From CAZEHJ01 sp964512485 (GTDB lineage: Bacteria; Bacteroidota; Rhodothermia; Rhodothermales; UBA10348), in assembly GCA_964512485.1 (NCBI GenBank), contig CAZEHJ010000056.1, positions 1-25,069 of the forward strand: a stretch of 25,069 nt of DNA. Reading direction: 5' to 3'. The notes under the pieces are model-generated. The model had not been told where the DNA came from. It ran no database searches and was given only the letters and a program-made list of their open reading frames with translations. The first letter of the stretch is position 1. The number at the start of each line of letters is the position of its first letter. Position numbers and translations under genes: made by a program. Of this stretch, positions 8,546-15,772 are shown piece by piece.

Positions 8546-10633
8546 TCAATTCAGTCTTAATGTCACCTGATCCGGTAGCGCAGAGCCCGGAGCAGCAGAC
8601 TGTGATTTAACCAGACCATGACCTTGCAAGGTCACTTCAATATTCAGTGCAGCCATCCAGGCCATTACCTCTCTACTGGAAAGACCAGACAGGTCAGGCA
8701 TCGTCTCCAGCGAGTCAGTGACTGCTGTCAATTGGATCGGCACTCCTGCGAGAGCTTCCGTTCCAGGATTCAGGCTCTGCGCCATGACTGCTGTCCTGTA
8801 ATCAGATCCTGCATCCGGTATTTTGAGTCCCAGGGCGGCCACTCTTTTACCCGCGATGGGCAGGGGCAGAGATTCCATGTCAGGAACCACGGCAGCCGAA
8901 TCCGGCGCTTCTTCCCGACCCTCGAAATGCATGTACTCAGCGATCTGTGGCATGCGGGCCAACCAGCGTTCTGTGACGGCCTTAAAGACCGGCCCCGCTA
9001 CGACACCACCGTAGCTACTCGTTTCAGGTTCATCCATGACGATGGCTAGAACGACCTGCGGGTTCTCGACGGGATAAAATCCGACGAAGGTGGACCGGTA
9101 TTTCCCCGCCACGTACCCCTTTGTTTCTGTGGATGCTTTTCTCGCAGTACCCGTTTTGCCGGCGATCCTCAGGCCATCGACCATGGCCAGTGGGGCAGTT
9201 CCAACTTCAGAAACAACCGATTCGAATGCCGGCATGAGCGTAGCCGCCGTCTCGCGATCCATCACTCTTCTGACTGAGTCTGGATGGGCCTTCCATGTGA
9301 CACTCCCATCAAAAGCTCTTCTTTCGCTCACGATATAGGGTTTCATCAGCGTTCCGCCATTGGCGAGAGCACCATATGCGAGTGCAATCTGGAGCGTTGT
9401 TGCGTGAATTGCGTACCCCCTGCTCATGGCAGACCGGGTGTTGGCATCCCACTTTTCAACCTTCAAAAGGCTCGTTCTGGCTTCGCCCGGCAGTTCGATC
9501 CCCGTCTGCTGATTGAAGCCGAATTGACGCGCCCACTGGTACATTACGCCCTCTTCGATGTCCTCAGCGACCATTGCGGTTCCGACATTACTCGAAACCT
9601 GAAGCACCTCTAAAAACGTGATCATACCGTGAGGATGCGTGTCGCGAAGGGTGTAGCTGCCTTGAACCAGAACGCCGTCACCCGTATCGATGGAATCACT
9701 CATGGCAACCACTCCGGACGTGATTGCCGCTGCTGCCGGAACGACTTTGATCACCGATCCCGGTTCGATCTTGTCGGTGATTGCGCGATTGCGCATCACG
9801 CCGACATTGGAGCGGTTCACCGTGTTTGGATTGAAGGACGGATAGTTGGCCATTGCCAGGATTTCTCCGGTCCTCGGATCTATAGCGACGGCCGAAGCCG
9901 ATTTTGCTCTTGCGGTGAGCGCACCCTTTTCAAGCTCTTCTTCCAGGATCGTTTGTTTGATCAGATCGATCGTGAGGAGGAGCGACTCTCCGTGAACGGG
10001 CGGCTTTTCCGGGCTGCCCGGGATGAGTTTGGCGATCTGTTCGCGATCCTTGTGGATCAGCCTCGTGCCATCCTCACCTCGCAGTTCTTTATCGAACTGT
10101 TTTTCGAGACCGGACTGTCCTTCATCGTCTCCCGCGACACCAATCACGTGAGCCGCAGCCCTTCCATGATTATAGTATCGCGTTGTGGACGCATCCAGAA
10201 GTGCACCCGGGATGTCGGCAAACCAGATGAGCTCTTCCTCGGACATGCGTACGTCTTTTACAAGACGAGCGTACTTCGGACTCGGGCTGTTTCGCACCCT
10301 CGCTCTCAGTCTTTCGACCGAGACGCCAGACACTCTTGACAATTTTTCAAAGAACAGCTTTGAATGCGCTCCAAATCCGTCAACCGTCGGATCCAGATTT
10401 ACACCCACTCGCTTTATGTTGACCACAAGGGGTCTTCCTTCCGCATCGAATATTTCTCCTCGAAACGCCGGAAGGACCTGGGTTTCAGTTGACTGTTCTT
10501 CACCCGTGATCCGAAGGCCGGGACCATCGACCGTGGTCACACGCAGAATCTGAAGCCCGATCAAAACGGGTAACAGGGAGATCAGCGTGATCACCACATA
10601 CATTCTGGCCAGTATCTGATCCTTCAGCTCCAT
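8546..10633 (-). CDS. ftsI: Septal penicillin-binding protein FtsI/PBP3 with C-terminal PASTA domains
   Basis: This is the class B transpeptidase that cross-links septal peptidoglycan and partners FtsW. The 695-residue chain has a short cytoplasmic end, a membrane anchor at about 12-30, a PBP dimerisation region (RGEIFDAEGRPL at 58-69 onward) and a transpeptidase domain. Catalytic motifs are SVIK with Ser293 and Lys296, SSN at 347-349 and KTG at 493-495, all intact. The C-terminus holds two PASTA-like repeats, about 581-637 (starts VVPDMESL) and 643-695 (starts TMPDLSGLSSREV). PASTA domains are familiar in Gram-positive PBP2x and SpoVD and also occur in Bacteroidota-type FtsI. The ATG lies 76 bases after ftsL, the longest gap in this part of the cluster, and I see no Shine-Dalgarno sequence in it. 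Confidence 0.95.
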   Translation of the reverse strand: MELKDQILARMYVVITLISLLPVLIGLQILRVTTVDGPGLRITGEEQSTETQVLPAFRGEIFDAEGRPLVVNIKRVGVNLDPTVDGFGAHSKLFFEKLSRVSGVSVERLRARVRNSPSPKYARLVKDVRMSEEELIWFADIPGALLDASTTRYYNHGRAAAHVIGVAGDDEGQSGLEKQFDKELRGEDGTRLIHKDREQIAKLIPGSPEKPPVHGESLLLTIDLIKQTILEEELEKGALTARAKSASAVAIDPRTGEILAMANYPSFNPNTVNRSNVGVMRNRAITDKIEPGSVIKVVPAAAAITSGVVAMSDSIDTGDGVLVQGSYTLRDTHPHGMITFLEVLQVSSNVGTAMVAEDIEEGVMYQWARQFGFNQQTGIELPGEARTSLLKVEKWDANTRSAMSRGYAIHATTLQIALAYGALANGGTLMKPYIVSERRAFDGSVTWKAHPDSVRRVMDRETAATLMPAFESVVSEVGTAPLAMVDGLRIAGKTGTARKASTETKGYVAGKYRSTFVGFYPVENPQVVLAIVMDEPETSSYGGVVAGPVFKAVTERWLARMPQIAEYMHFEGREEAPDSAAVVPDMESLPLPIAGKRVAALGLKIPDAGSDYRTAVMAQSLNPGTEALAGVPIQLTAVTDSLETMPDLSGLSSREVMAWMAALNIEVTLQGHGLVKSQSAAPGSALPDQVTLRLN

Positions 10634-10709
10634 CAGGTGATCTGTTCAGCCTCTTGAGTTCGATTTGTGTTTATGATTGGGAGTTAAAGAGAGTATTGGT
10701 TGGCGTGAC

Positions 10710-11279
10710 CTAGTTGACAACGATGGGAGTCCCTGTCGGGAGACGTTCACTCAACCCCAGCTTTTCTGCCTGGGCAATTATCGCCTCAGGCCCGGTTTTG
10801 GCATGAAAGCCCCCTTCCAGTTTGTCGTAGGTCATTTGAAGAGCGAGGTTTTCGTTGCGAAGCGTTTGCACATCTGCCAGCAGATCCTGTGTCGCGAAAA
10901 CATGCCCGACGTACAGTGTGAACAATGTCGCGACAGCCAGAACAACGGCTGCAAATCGTGCTGTAGAGAGTGCACCGAGATAACTATCAGAATCCGCAAT
11001 CGGCCCTTTCGGACGGTCGTTGGCCTTGGCCAGATCTTTCCAGGCCGGAGACTCCTGGTATTTTACGGCCCGCGTGCTCTTGGTCGATTCGACAGATTTC
11101 CTTCCTGGAGCCTTTTTGGTAGTCGCCTTCCGCGGAGCGCTCGTCCTCGATGTCTTCTTCCCGTTCGTCGATGACGCACCATTTTTCGAAGACGTACTTC
11201 CGGCTTTAACGAACCGAACCGGTTTCTTCCTTCCTCCCTTGCGAGGTTTCGTGGCGGCCTTTGATCTCGATGTTGCCAT
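10710..11279 (-). CDS. ftsL: FtsL-like division protein with a long lysine-rich cytoplasmic tail
   Basis: The C-terminal half fits FtsL: one membrane helix at about 106-128 (STARFAAVVLAVATLFTLYV), then a short periplasmic coiled coil (DVQTLRNENLALQMTYDKLE, 136-155) and a conserved-looking end with AEKLGLSERLPTGTPIVV. FtsL joins FtsQ and FtsB and activates FtsW/FtsI. The identity rests mainly on this topology and on its place between rsmH and ftsI, since FtsL sequences diverge strongly. The first 95 or so residues are unusual: they are rich in Lys, Arg, Ala, Ser and Thr (TKKAPGRKSVESTKSTR, 54-70) and look disordered, like a histone-H1-type tail. At 189 residues the protein is longer than the roughly 100-120 common for FtsL. 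The ATG lies four bases after the rsmH stop. Confidence 0.85.
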   Translation of the reverse strand: MATSRSKAATKPRKGGRKKPVRFVKAGSTSSKNGASSTNGKKTSRTSAPRKATTKKAPGRKSVESTKSTRAVKYQESPAWKDLAKANDRPKGPIADSDSYLGALSTARFAAVVLAVATLFTLYVGHVFATQDLLADVQTLRNENLALQMTYDKLEGGFHAKTGPEAIIAQAEKLGLSERLPTGTPIVVN

Positions 11280-11283
11280 CCGT

Positions 11284-12267
11284 CTAGTCTGCTTTCAAAG
11301 ATGTTTCGATGTCCTTTATTCGTTCTGCTATTCGAAGACGCGCACTCCTGCTTCGGGGATTGGCCTCAATTTCCTCTTCGTCGGCCGTGAGAGGCTTTCT
11401 CGTGATTTCATTCCAGGGAGTAAGCCGGTTCCCATACACGTCGCGGTGCACTTTCCCTTCGAAATTGCCGCTTCGCATGAAACGCTTGACCTGACGATCC
11501 TCGAGCGAGTGATATGCGATCACAGCCAGTCGACCTCCTTCATTGAGAATCAGTCGCGAATCCAGCAGCACGCGGTCCAACTCTTCGAGTTCGTCGTTTA
11601 CCGCTATGCGGAGCGCCTGGAAAACCCGTGAAAGGCTCTTGGATTCCTGCATGTGGGGCACCGACGAGCGAACACTTTCTGCCAATTGCTCTGTCGAGTC
11701 AATGGGCCGTGAAGCAATGATCGACTTGGCGATCCTTCCTGCACGCGGTTCTTCGCCAAAGCGCCTCAGGATGCGAGCCAGATCAGCAAATTCCATTGAG
11801 TTGATGAGCTCCTCCGCTCGCTGGCCCTGGGATTGATCCATGCGCATATCCAGTGGACCGCTCATGCGATGACTGAACCCCCGCTCGGCAACATCGAGTT
11901 GATGCGACGATACACCCAGGTCCAGAAAAAATCCGTCGACCTGAGCAATGTCTGCCTCATCGAGCAGCCTGCGGACATCTGAAAAATTGCCTTTCAGTAT
12001 GGTCAGGCGTCCTTTTTCGATGTCGGATGAGAGTCGGGCCGACGCTTCGGCAATGGCATCATCATCACGATCAATCGCGATAACACGCCCCTTTGCACCG
12101 AGTACTTCGAGCATGGCGGCTGTGTGGCCACCTCCTCCCAGAGTCCCGTCAACGTAGATTCCGTTCTCTCTCGTTACGAGTCCTTGAATAACAGCCTTGC
12201 AAAGAACAGGCGCGTGATAGCCCGAAGCGTATTTCAGTACCTGCCCCGAGTTATCACGCGCATTCAA
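11284..12267 (-). CDS. rsmH: 16S rRNA (cytosine1402-N4)-methyltransferase RsmH (MraW)
   Basis: RsmH methylates N4 of C1402 in the decoding centre of 16S rRNA using SAM. The 327-residue protein shows YHAPVL (17-22), the SAM loop DGTLGGGGHTA (40-50), FLDLGVSSHQLD (114-125), FSHRMSGPLDMRMD (131-144), FGEEPRAGRIA (170-180), RVFQALRIAVNDEL (214-227) and YHSLEDR (252-258), a complete RsmH motif set. The start is TTG at 12265-12267. An in-frame TGA lies at 12304-12306 and no in-frame ATG or GTG follows before the YHAPVL motif. An AAAGAG stretch about four bases upstream supports TTG. It follows mraZ after 25 bases, the near-universal mraZ-rsmH pair at the head of dcw. Confidence 0.96.
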   Translation of the reverse strand: MNARDNSGQVLKYASGYHAPVLCKAVIQGLVTRENGIYVDGTLGGGGHTAAMLEVLGAKGRVIAIDRDDDAIAEASARLSSDIEKGRLTILKGNFSDVRRLLDEADIAQVDGFFLDLGVSSHQLDVAERGFSHRMSGPLDMRMDQSQGQRAEELINSMEFADLARILRRFGEEPRAGRIAKSIIASRPIDSTEQLAESVRSSVPHMQESKSLSRVFQALRIAVNDELEELDRVLLDSRLILNEGGRLAVIAYHSLEDRQVKRFMRSGNFEGKVHRDVYGNRLTPWNEITRKPLTADEEEIEANPRSRSARLRIAERIKDIETSLKAD

Positions 12268-12292
12268 TTTTCTCTTTGGATGTTCGATCAGA

Positions 12293-12736
12293 TCAGGACC
12301 CCATCACCTGCTCGGCAAGGGTTTCCTGATCAATCGTTTGTTCCTTCAAATAGTCTGTGAACGCTTCCGGGTCCCATATCTCTATGCGATCCATGGCGCC
12401 GATAATGAGTACCCTTTCCCCGACGTCTGCGTACTCGGAAAGTGACTTAGGCAGCGAAATGCGACCTTGGCCATCGAGCGAGACTTCTTCTGCCCACATG
12501 AGGACCATGCGGACGAGATGCCTGGCGTTCCGATTATTGACGTTGAGTTCAGAGTACTCGTCCTCCTTAATTTTCCATTGATCCTGTGGGTACGCGTAGA
12601 TGCATTTTTCAAACCCTTTCGTCAGGGTAAACGTCCCCTGGGCATCCGGATTCAATGCTGATCGCATCTTTGCCGGAATGGCAACCCGTCCTTTCGAATC
12701 GACGGAATACTCTGCCTGTCCTTTGAAACGTGCCAT
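12293..12736 (-). CDS. mraZ: Transcriptional regulator MraZ
   Basis: MraZ is a double-AbrB-fold DNA-binding protein that forms rings and binds repeated TGGG boxes in its own promoter, setting dcw expression. The 147-residue length is normal. The two family signatures are both present: DSKGRVAIPAKMR at 13-25 and DGQGRISLPKSL at 88-99. The ATG is clear and has no Shine-Dalgarno sequence before it. It is the first gene of the dcw run. The candidate operator at 12817-12831 in its leader fits autoregulation. Confidence 0.96.
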   Translation of the reverse strand: MARFKGQAEYSVDSKGRVAIPAKMRSALNPDAQGTFTLTKGFEKCIYAYPQDQWKIKEDEYSELNVNNRNARHLVRMVLMWAEEVSLDGQGRISLPKSLSEYADVGERVLIIGAMDRIEIWDPEAFTDYLKEQTIDQETLAEQVMGS

Positions 12737-12792
12737 GACTGTGGGTTAAAACGTGCACTACGGGGTTGGTGTACCGTTTATAAAGGATTCGC

Positions 12793-12820
12793 GGGGAGTT
12801 TGATGATGGGAAAACTCCCC
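12793..12820. repeat. Nine-base perfect inverted repeat in the mraZ leader
   Basis: GGGGAGTTT (12793-12801) and AAACTCCCC (12812-12820) are perfect inverses separated by ten bases. The right arm overlaps the first TGGGG box of the MraZ site, so the left arm offers an inverted copy of the same GGGGAG motif. In the transcript it would fold into a stable hairpin about 55-80 bases upstream of the mraZ start codon. Whether it acts as an extra operator half or as an RNA structure cannot be told from sequence. Confidence 0.5.
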
Positions 12821-12831
12821 ACTTTTCCCCA
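12817..12831 (-). promoter_or_regulatory. Probable MraZ operator: two TGGGG boxes at 10-base period
   Basis: On the minus strand the sequence reads TGGGGAAAAGTGGGGAG. The two TGGGG boxes begin at 12831 and 12821, exactly one helical turn apart. Known MraZ sites are direct TGGG repeats with five-base spacers in the mraZ leader, so the match is strong. They fall just downstream of the -10 candidate at 12842-12847, close to the expected transcription start, where a bound MraZ ring would block initiation or clearance. Confidence 0.8.
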
Positions 12832-12841
12832 CTTAAACAGT

Positions 12842-12869
12842 AAGGTACGTTTTTCAGGCCAAAAGTCAA
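12842..12869 (-). promoter_or_regulatory. Candidate sigma-70-type promoter for mraZ and the dcw cluster
   Basis: The minus strand has TTGACT (12864-12869), a 16-base spacer, then TACCTT (12842-12847). The -35 matches the general consensus at five of six bases; the -10 is weak but also resembles the TAnnTTTG element of Bacteroidota. The predicted start near 12835 sits right beside the TGGGG boxes, which supports the call. Some lineages of this assemblage use other promoter spacing, so the assignment is tentative. Confidence 0.5.
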
Positions 12870-12871
12870 GC

Positions 12872-12899
12872 AAAAACGGCTATTAAAAAGTCCGTTTTT
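12872..12899 (-). terminator. Candidate intrinsic terminator after pyrG
   Basis: The inverted repeat AAAAACGG (12872-12879) and CCGTTTTT (12892-12899) makes an eight-base-pair stem with a 12-base loop, and the descending arm ends in a T-run on either strand. It lies about 175 bases after the pyrG stop and directly before the mraZ promoter candidate, a good position to separate the two transcripts. Only three pairs are G-C, so the stem is weak and the call is uncertain. Confidence 0.4.
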
Positions 12900-12917
12900 T
12901 GAGCAGAATGGCACTTT

Positions 12918-12955
12918 TGGGTGTTTTGTGGAGCAAAGTGGGGTAGTTTTTGGGC
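12918..12955 (+). repeat. Cluster of four TGGG-like repeats, plus strand
   Basis: TGGGT (12918), TGGAG (12929), TGGGG (12939) and TGGGC (12951) start at spacings of 11, 10 and 12 bases on the plus strand. They resemble degenerate MraZ boxes, but lie upstream of the mraZ promoter candidate and in the opposite orientation to the main boxes. The function is inferred only from similarity of the repeat unit and its spacing. Confidence 0.4.
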
Positions 12956-13073
12956 ATAATCCGTTATTGGAGAATGCACTTCTGCTACAGAGCATTTGCA
13001 ACCACGCCGGGCCAGAATGACCTTTCTCACTTCGTCTTCAGCATGTCTCTTCGCCTCCAGAACGGAGCGAATT

Positions 13074-14771
13074 TTACATTTTGGCCGAAGCCAGATGCCT
13101 TTTTTTCTCCCTTGAAGGGGGTTTCGGCGACTTGATGGTATCCGTTTCGGTCGCATATTCGACGCATGCACGAACGAATGAATTGAAGAGTGGGTGGGGA
13201 TTACCTACCGTACTCTTGTATTCGGGGTGAAACTGAACACCGACAAACCAGCGCAGGTCAGGCAATTCTACTATTTCAACGAGGTCTCTTTTCGGATTGA
13301 CGCCCGTAAAATGCATTCCACCTTCGCTCAGTTTGTAGCGAAGCACATTGTTCAGCTCATAGCGGTGACGATGCCGCTCCTTGATCTTCTCACGCGAATA
13401 GATCTCGCTCACCTTCGAATCAGGCGTAATCTTGCACGTGTAGGCGCCGAGTCTCATCGTGCCACCTTTCTTGAAAATCTTCTTCTGCTCCTCCATCAGA
13501 TCGATGACCGGATATTCCGTATCCGGATCAAATTCCGTTGAGTTTGCAGATTCCCATCCGCAGACGTTGCGTGCATATTCAATCACCGCCGTCTGCATAC
13601 CCAGACAGATCCCGAAAAACGGTATGTCGTTTTCGCGAACGTACTGGATGGCCTCGACCTTTCCTTCGATTCCACGTTCGCCGAATCCAGGCGCCACGAG
13701 GACACCGCTCAACCCGGAGAGTAGTTCGCTCACATTGTCCGGCGTGATGTCGTCCGAGAGAATCTGTTCCAATTCCACCTGTACGCCGTTCGCAGCGCCG
13801 GCCAGAATGAAGCTCTCACAAATGGATTTGTAGGCGTCCTGGTGCTCGACATATTTGCCCACCAGTCCGATCCGGACTGTTCCTTCGGGTTCTTTGAGCT
13901 GACGCAAGAAACGCACCCAGCCATCCATGTCCGGAGCTTCGAGGACTTTGCCTTCGAAGTCTTCCATCATGTGAAGACGTTCGACGGCGATTTCATCAAG
14001 ACCCTGTTCCTTCATCAGGAGCGGGACTTCGTAGATGGACTCCGCATCCTGCGAGGCGATTACGGCGCGGCGGTCGACGTTGCAGAAAAGCGCCAGTTTG
14101 CGACGAACATCTTCTGTGAGAGGGCGGTCTGTGCGACAGACCAGAATATCTGGCTGCAGACCAAATGAGAGAAGCGTTTTAACCGAGTGCTGCGATGGCT
14201 TCGACTTCACTTCCCCGGCTGCTTCCAGATATGGGAGCAAGGTCAGGTGGATGTTGAGCGTATTTCGGTAGCCGAGTTCATAGCGAAGCTGGCGGATGGC
14301 TTCCAGGTAAGGCTGACCCTCGATATCACCGACAGTGCCGCCAATCTCTGTCAATACCACATCATAGTCTCCTGTCTCCCCCAGCTTGAGCATCCAGTGC
14401 TTGATCTCGTCGATGATGTGAGGAACGACCTGAACCGTCTTACCGAGATAGGCTCCTGACCGCTCCTTCTTGATCACCTCCAAATAAACACGGCCCGTGG
14501 TCACGTTGTTGGCCTGGCTCGTCGGGATTCCGAGGAAGCGCTCGTAGTGCCCCAGGTCGAGATCGGTTTCAGCGCCATCGTCCGTCACGTACACTTCTCC
14601 GTGTTCGTACGGGTTCATCGTTCCGGGATCCACGTTGATGTATGGATCGAATTTCTGGATGGTGACTCGCAAGCCACGATTTTCCAGCAAACGGCCGAGT
14701 GAGGCACAGATGATGCCTTTACCCAATGAGGATGTTACTCCGCCTGTTACAAATACGTACTTCGTTTGCAC
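13074..14771 (-). CDS. pyrG: CTP synthase PyrG
   Basis: PyrG makes CTP from UTP, ATP and glutamine in the cytoplasm, the last step of pyrimidine nucleotide synthesis. The 565-residue protein has the N-terminal synthetase domain, with GGVTSSLGKG (10-19), DPYINVDPGTMNPYEHGEV (42-60) and DDGAETDLDLGHYERF (64-79), and a C-terminal class I glutaminase domain. The latter shows PGFGERGIEGK (361-371), FGICLGMQ with nucleophile Cys389 (386-393), and GVQFHPE with His515 and Glu517. All catalytic residues are intact. The start is GTG at 14769-14771, fixed by the conserved QTKYVFVTGG beginning. It is separated from mraZ by 337 bases and from the methyltransferase by 124 bases, and the leader contains two inverted repeats, so it may be its own transcription unit. 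Confidence 0.98.
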   Translation of the reverse strand: MQTKYVFVTGGVTSSLGKGIICASLGRLLENRGLRVTIQKFDPYINVDPGTMNPYEHGEVYVTDDGAETDLDLGHYERFLGIPTSQANNVTTGRVYLEVIKKERSGAYLGKTVQVVPHIIDEIKHWMLKLGETGDYDVVLTEIGGTVGDIEGQPYLEAIRQLRYELGYRNTLNIHLTLLPYLEAAGEVKSKPSQHSVKTLLSFGLQPDILVCRTDRPLTEDVRRKLALFCNVDRRAVIASQDAESIYEVPLLMKEQGLDEIAVERLHMMEDFEGKVLEAPDMDGWVRFLRQLKEPEGTVRIGLVGKYVEHQDAYKSICESFILAGAANGVQVELEQILSDDITPDNVSELLSGLSGVLVAPGFGERGIEGKVEAIQYVRENDIPFFGICLGMQTAVIEYARNVCGWESANSTEFDPDTEYPVIDLMEEQKKIFKKGGTMRLGAYTCKITPDSKVSEIYSREKIKERHRHRYELNNVLRYKLSEGGMHFTGVNPKRDLVEIVELPDLRWFVGVQFHPEYKSTVGNPHPLFNSFVRACVEYATETDTIKSPKPPSREKKRHLASAKM

Positions 14772-14808
14772 GGGTCCCGAAAATTGGTGGAAGGAAACCG
14801 GGGAACCC
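14772..14808 (-). repeat. Imperfect inverted repeat touching the pyrG start codon
   Basis: GGGTCCCG (14772-14779) and CGGGGAACCC (14799-14808) pair with one bulged base on each half, and the left arm directly abuts the GTG start of pyrG. Folded in mRNA, it could hold the start codon at the base of a stem. pyrG is leader-controlled in some bacteria by other means, so a regulatory role here is only a suggestion. Confidence 0.3.
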
Positions 14809-14840
14809 TGAAGGCGAGTGGTCCAGACCGCGAACAGGGT

Positions 14841-14880
14841 CGGGCACTCGGTTAGAAGCAGGTTTCAACTGAGGTGCCCG
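14841..14880 (-). repeat. Long imperfect hairpin between the methyltransferase and pyrG
   Basis: Arms 14841-14853 and 14867-14880 pair over 13 positions with one bulged base and one G-T pair; the outer seven (CGGGCAC with GTGCCCG) are perfect, and the loop is about 13 bases. It begins 15 bases past the methyltransferase stop and about 70 bases before the pyrG start. No T-run follows on the minus strand, so it is not a standard intrinsic terminator. It could be a transcript-end stabiliser or a pyrG leader element. Confidence 0.5.
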
Positions 14881-14895
14881 GCCAAAATACGAAGA

Positions 14896-15744
14896 TCAGG
14901 GGCGATGTGCTACTACGATGAGGCCCGTTCCCGTGTCGTTTTTTGATGAAACGTCCAACGCGTTGAGCACCAGGGACAAGGGGAGAGTCAGCAGGTAGTA
15001 GAATGGAAGAATTAGAACGAATACGAAGGAGATATTCAGCAGCTGGATCGGCCATTTGATTGACAACCTCCACGCCAGACTGCCAAATCGACCGTAGGAG
15101 TAGTCTATCGAGTCGACTTCGAAACCGACACCCTCCAGTTTTTCCCTGATTTCGCGCTTGCCGTAGCCATCTCGCACGTGTTCGCCGATGAAACTCTCAT
15201 CACTGTCCCCGTGTGAGTCCGACCCGCCCTGATCCGAGGGCGTGTTGATGATGACGTGACCACCCGGTCGCATGACTCTGTAGAAGTGCTCAAAAACGGT
15301 TACGTCTTCCAGGATGTGCTCCATTACGTCGACCGACAGAATCAGATCGAATGGACCTTCCGCTTTCAGGTCGGTGAGGTCATCAATTCCGAACGAGGCT
15401 CGACTTTCCATCGAGGCCTGCTCGAACAGCGTGCGCGCCCGATCGAGGTAGTCTTGCTTGATATCTACGGCATGGATAGTGACGGCTGGAAATCTGCGGG
15501 CAACCCACCAGGCGAACTGCCCGAAACCCGTGCCTGCATCCAGCATCCGTATCCCGCCGCCCATCTCCGTTCCGTGGTCTCCTGCGCTCGCAGCAGCCTT
15601 GCCTGATAACACGCGCCGAAGGGCCCGACGAACGTGCCACGCGCGCAGAAAAAACATATGCAGAAGAGAAAAGAACACTCGGGTCGGCCAGTAGCGATTG
15701 GCCACCAGATTCCCGAATCGGTCTTTTATCGGATCGTAATCCAT
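14896..15744 (-). CDS. Class I SAM-dependent methyltransferase with C-terminal membrane hairpin
   Basis: The 282-residue protein has a methyltransferase-11/12-type SAM fold: motif I MLDAGTGFGQFA (67-78), an acidic loop AVDIKQDY (92-99), motif II FDLILSVDVMEHI (132-144) and motif III VMRPGGHVIINTP (157-169). After residue 225 it turns hydrophobic, with one or two membrane segments at about 233-263 (PIQLLNISFVFVLILPFYYL), so the catalytic domain is probably tethered to the inner face of the membrane. An N-terminal hydrophobic stretch at 23-34 may also touch the membrane. The substrate is unknown. As third gene after two glycosyltransferases, a lipid-linked sugar or lipid substrate is reasonable. 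The ATG follows an AAAGG with almost no spacing, and the gap to the upstream glycosyltransferase stop is 28 bases. Confidence 0.85.
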   Translation of the reverse strand: MDYDPIKDRFGNLVANRYWPTRVFFSLLHMFFLRAWHVRRALRRVLSGKAAASAGDHGTEMGGGIRMLDAGTGFGQFAWWVARRFPAVTIHAVDIKQDYLDRARTLFEQASMESRASFGIDDLTDLKAEGPFDLILSVDVMEHILEDVTVFEHFYRVMRPGGHVIINTPSDQGGSDSHGDSDESFIGEHVRDGYGKREIREKLEGVGFEVDSIDYSYGRFGSLAWRLSIKWPIQLLNISFVFVLILPFYYLLTLPLSLVLNALDVSSKNDTGTGLIVVAHRP

Positions 15745-15772
15745 CCTTTACTGCATGCTGTGATTGACGATG

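Larger units (their letters stand above)
12737..13073. other. 337-base intergenic region between pyrG and mraZ
   Basis: No convincing gene is seen on either strand; the open frames here overlap pyrG out of phase and show no known motif. Read in the minus direction it holds, in order, a cluster of TGGG-like repeats lying on the plus strand, a T-run hairpin, a promoter candidate, two MraZ-type boxes, and an inverted repeat. Base composition drops to AT-rich around 12840-12930 compared with the flanking genes. Confidence 0.85.

Noticed and set aside
9629..10339. Plus-strand open frame of 236 codons antisense to ftsI
   Set aside because: Shadow of the ftsI transpeptidase coding region with no domain of its own.
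13033..13051. GGAGG followed nine bases later by ATG and a five-codon frame (MLKTK) after pyrG
   Set aside because: Too short to support as a gene; most real starts in this window lack a Shine-Dalgarno sequence, so the match is probably chance.
12866..13171. Minus-strand open frame of 101 codons overlapping the pyrG 3' end, rich in charged residues
   Set aside because: It begins inside pyrG in another frame, shows no known motif, and runs through the terminator and repeat region; charged composition is expected from the frame-shifted pyrG tail.
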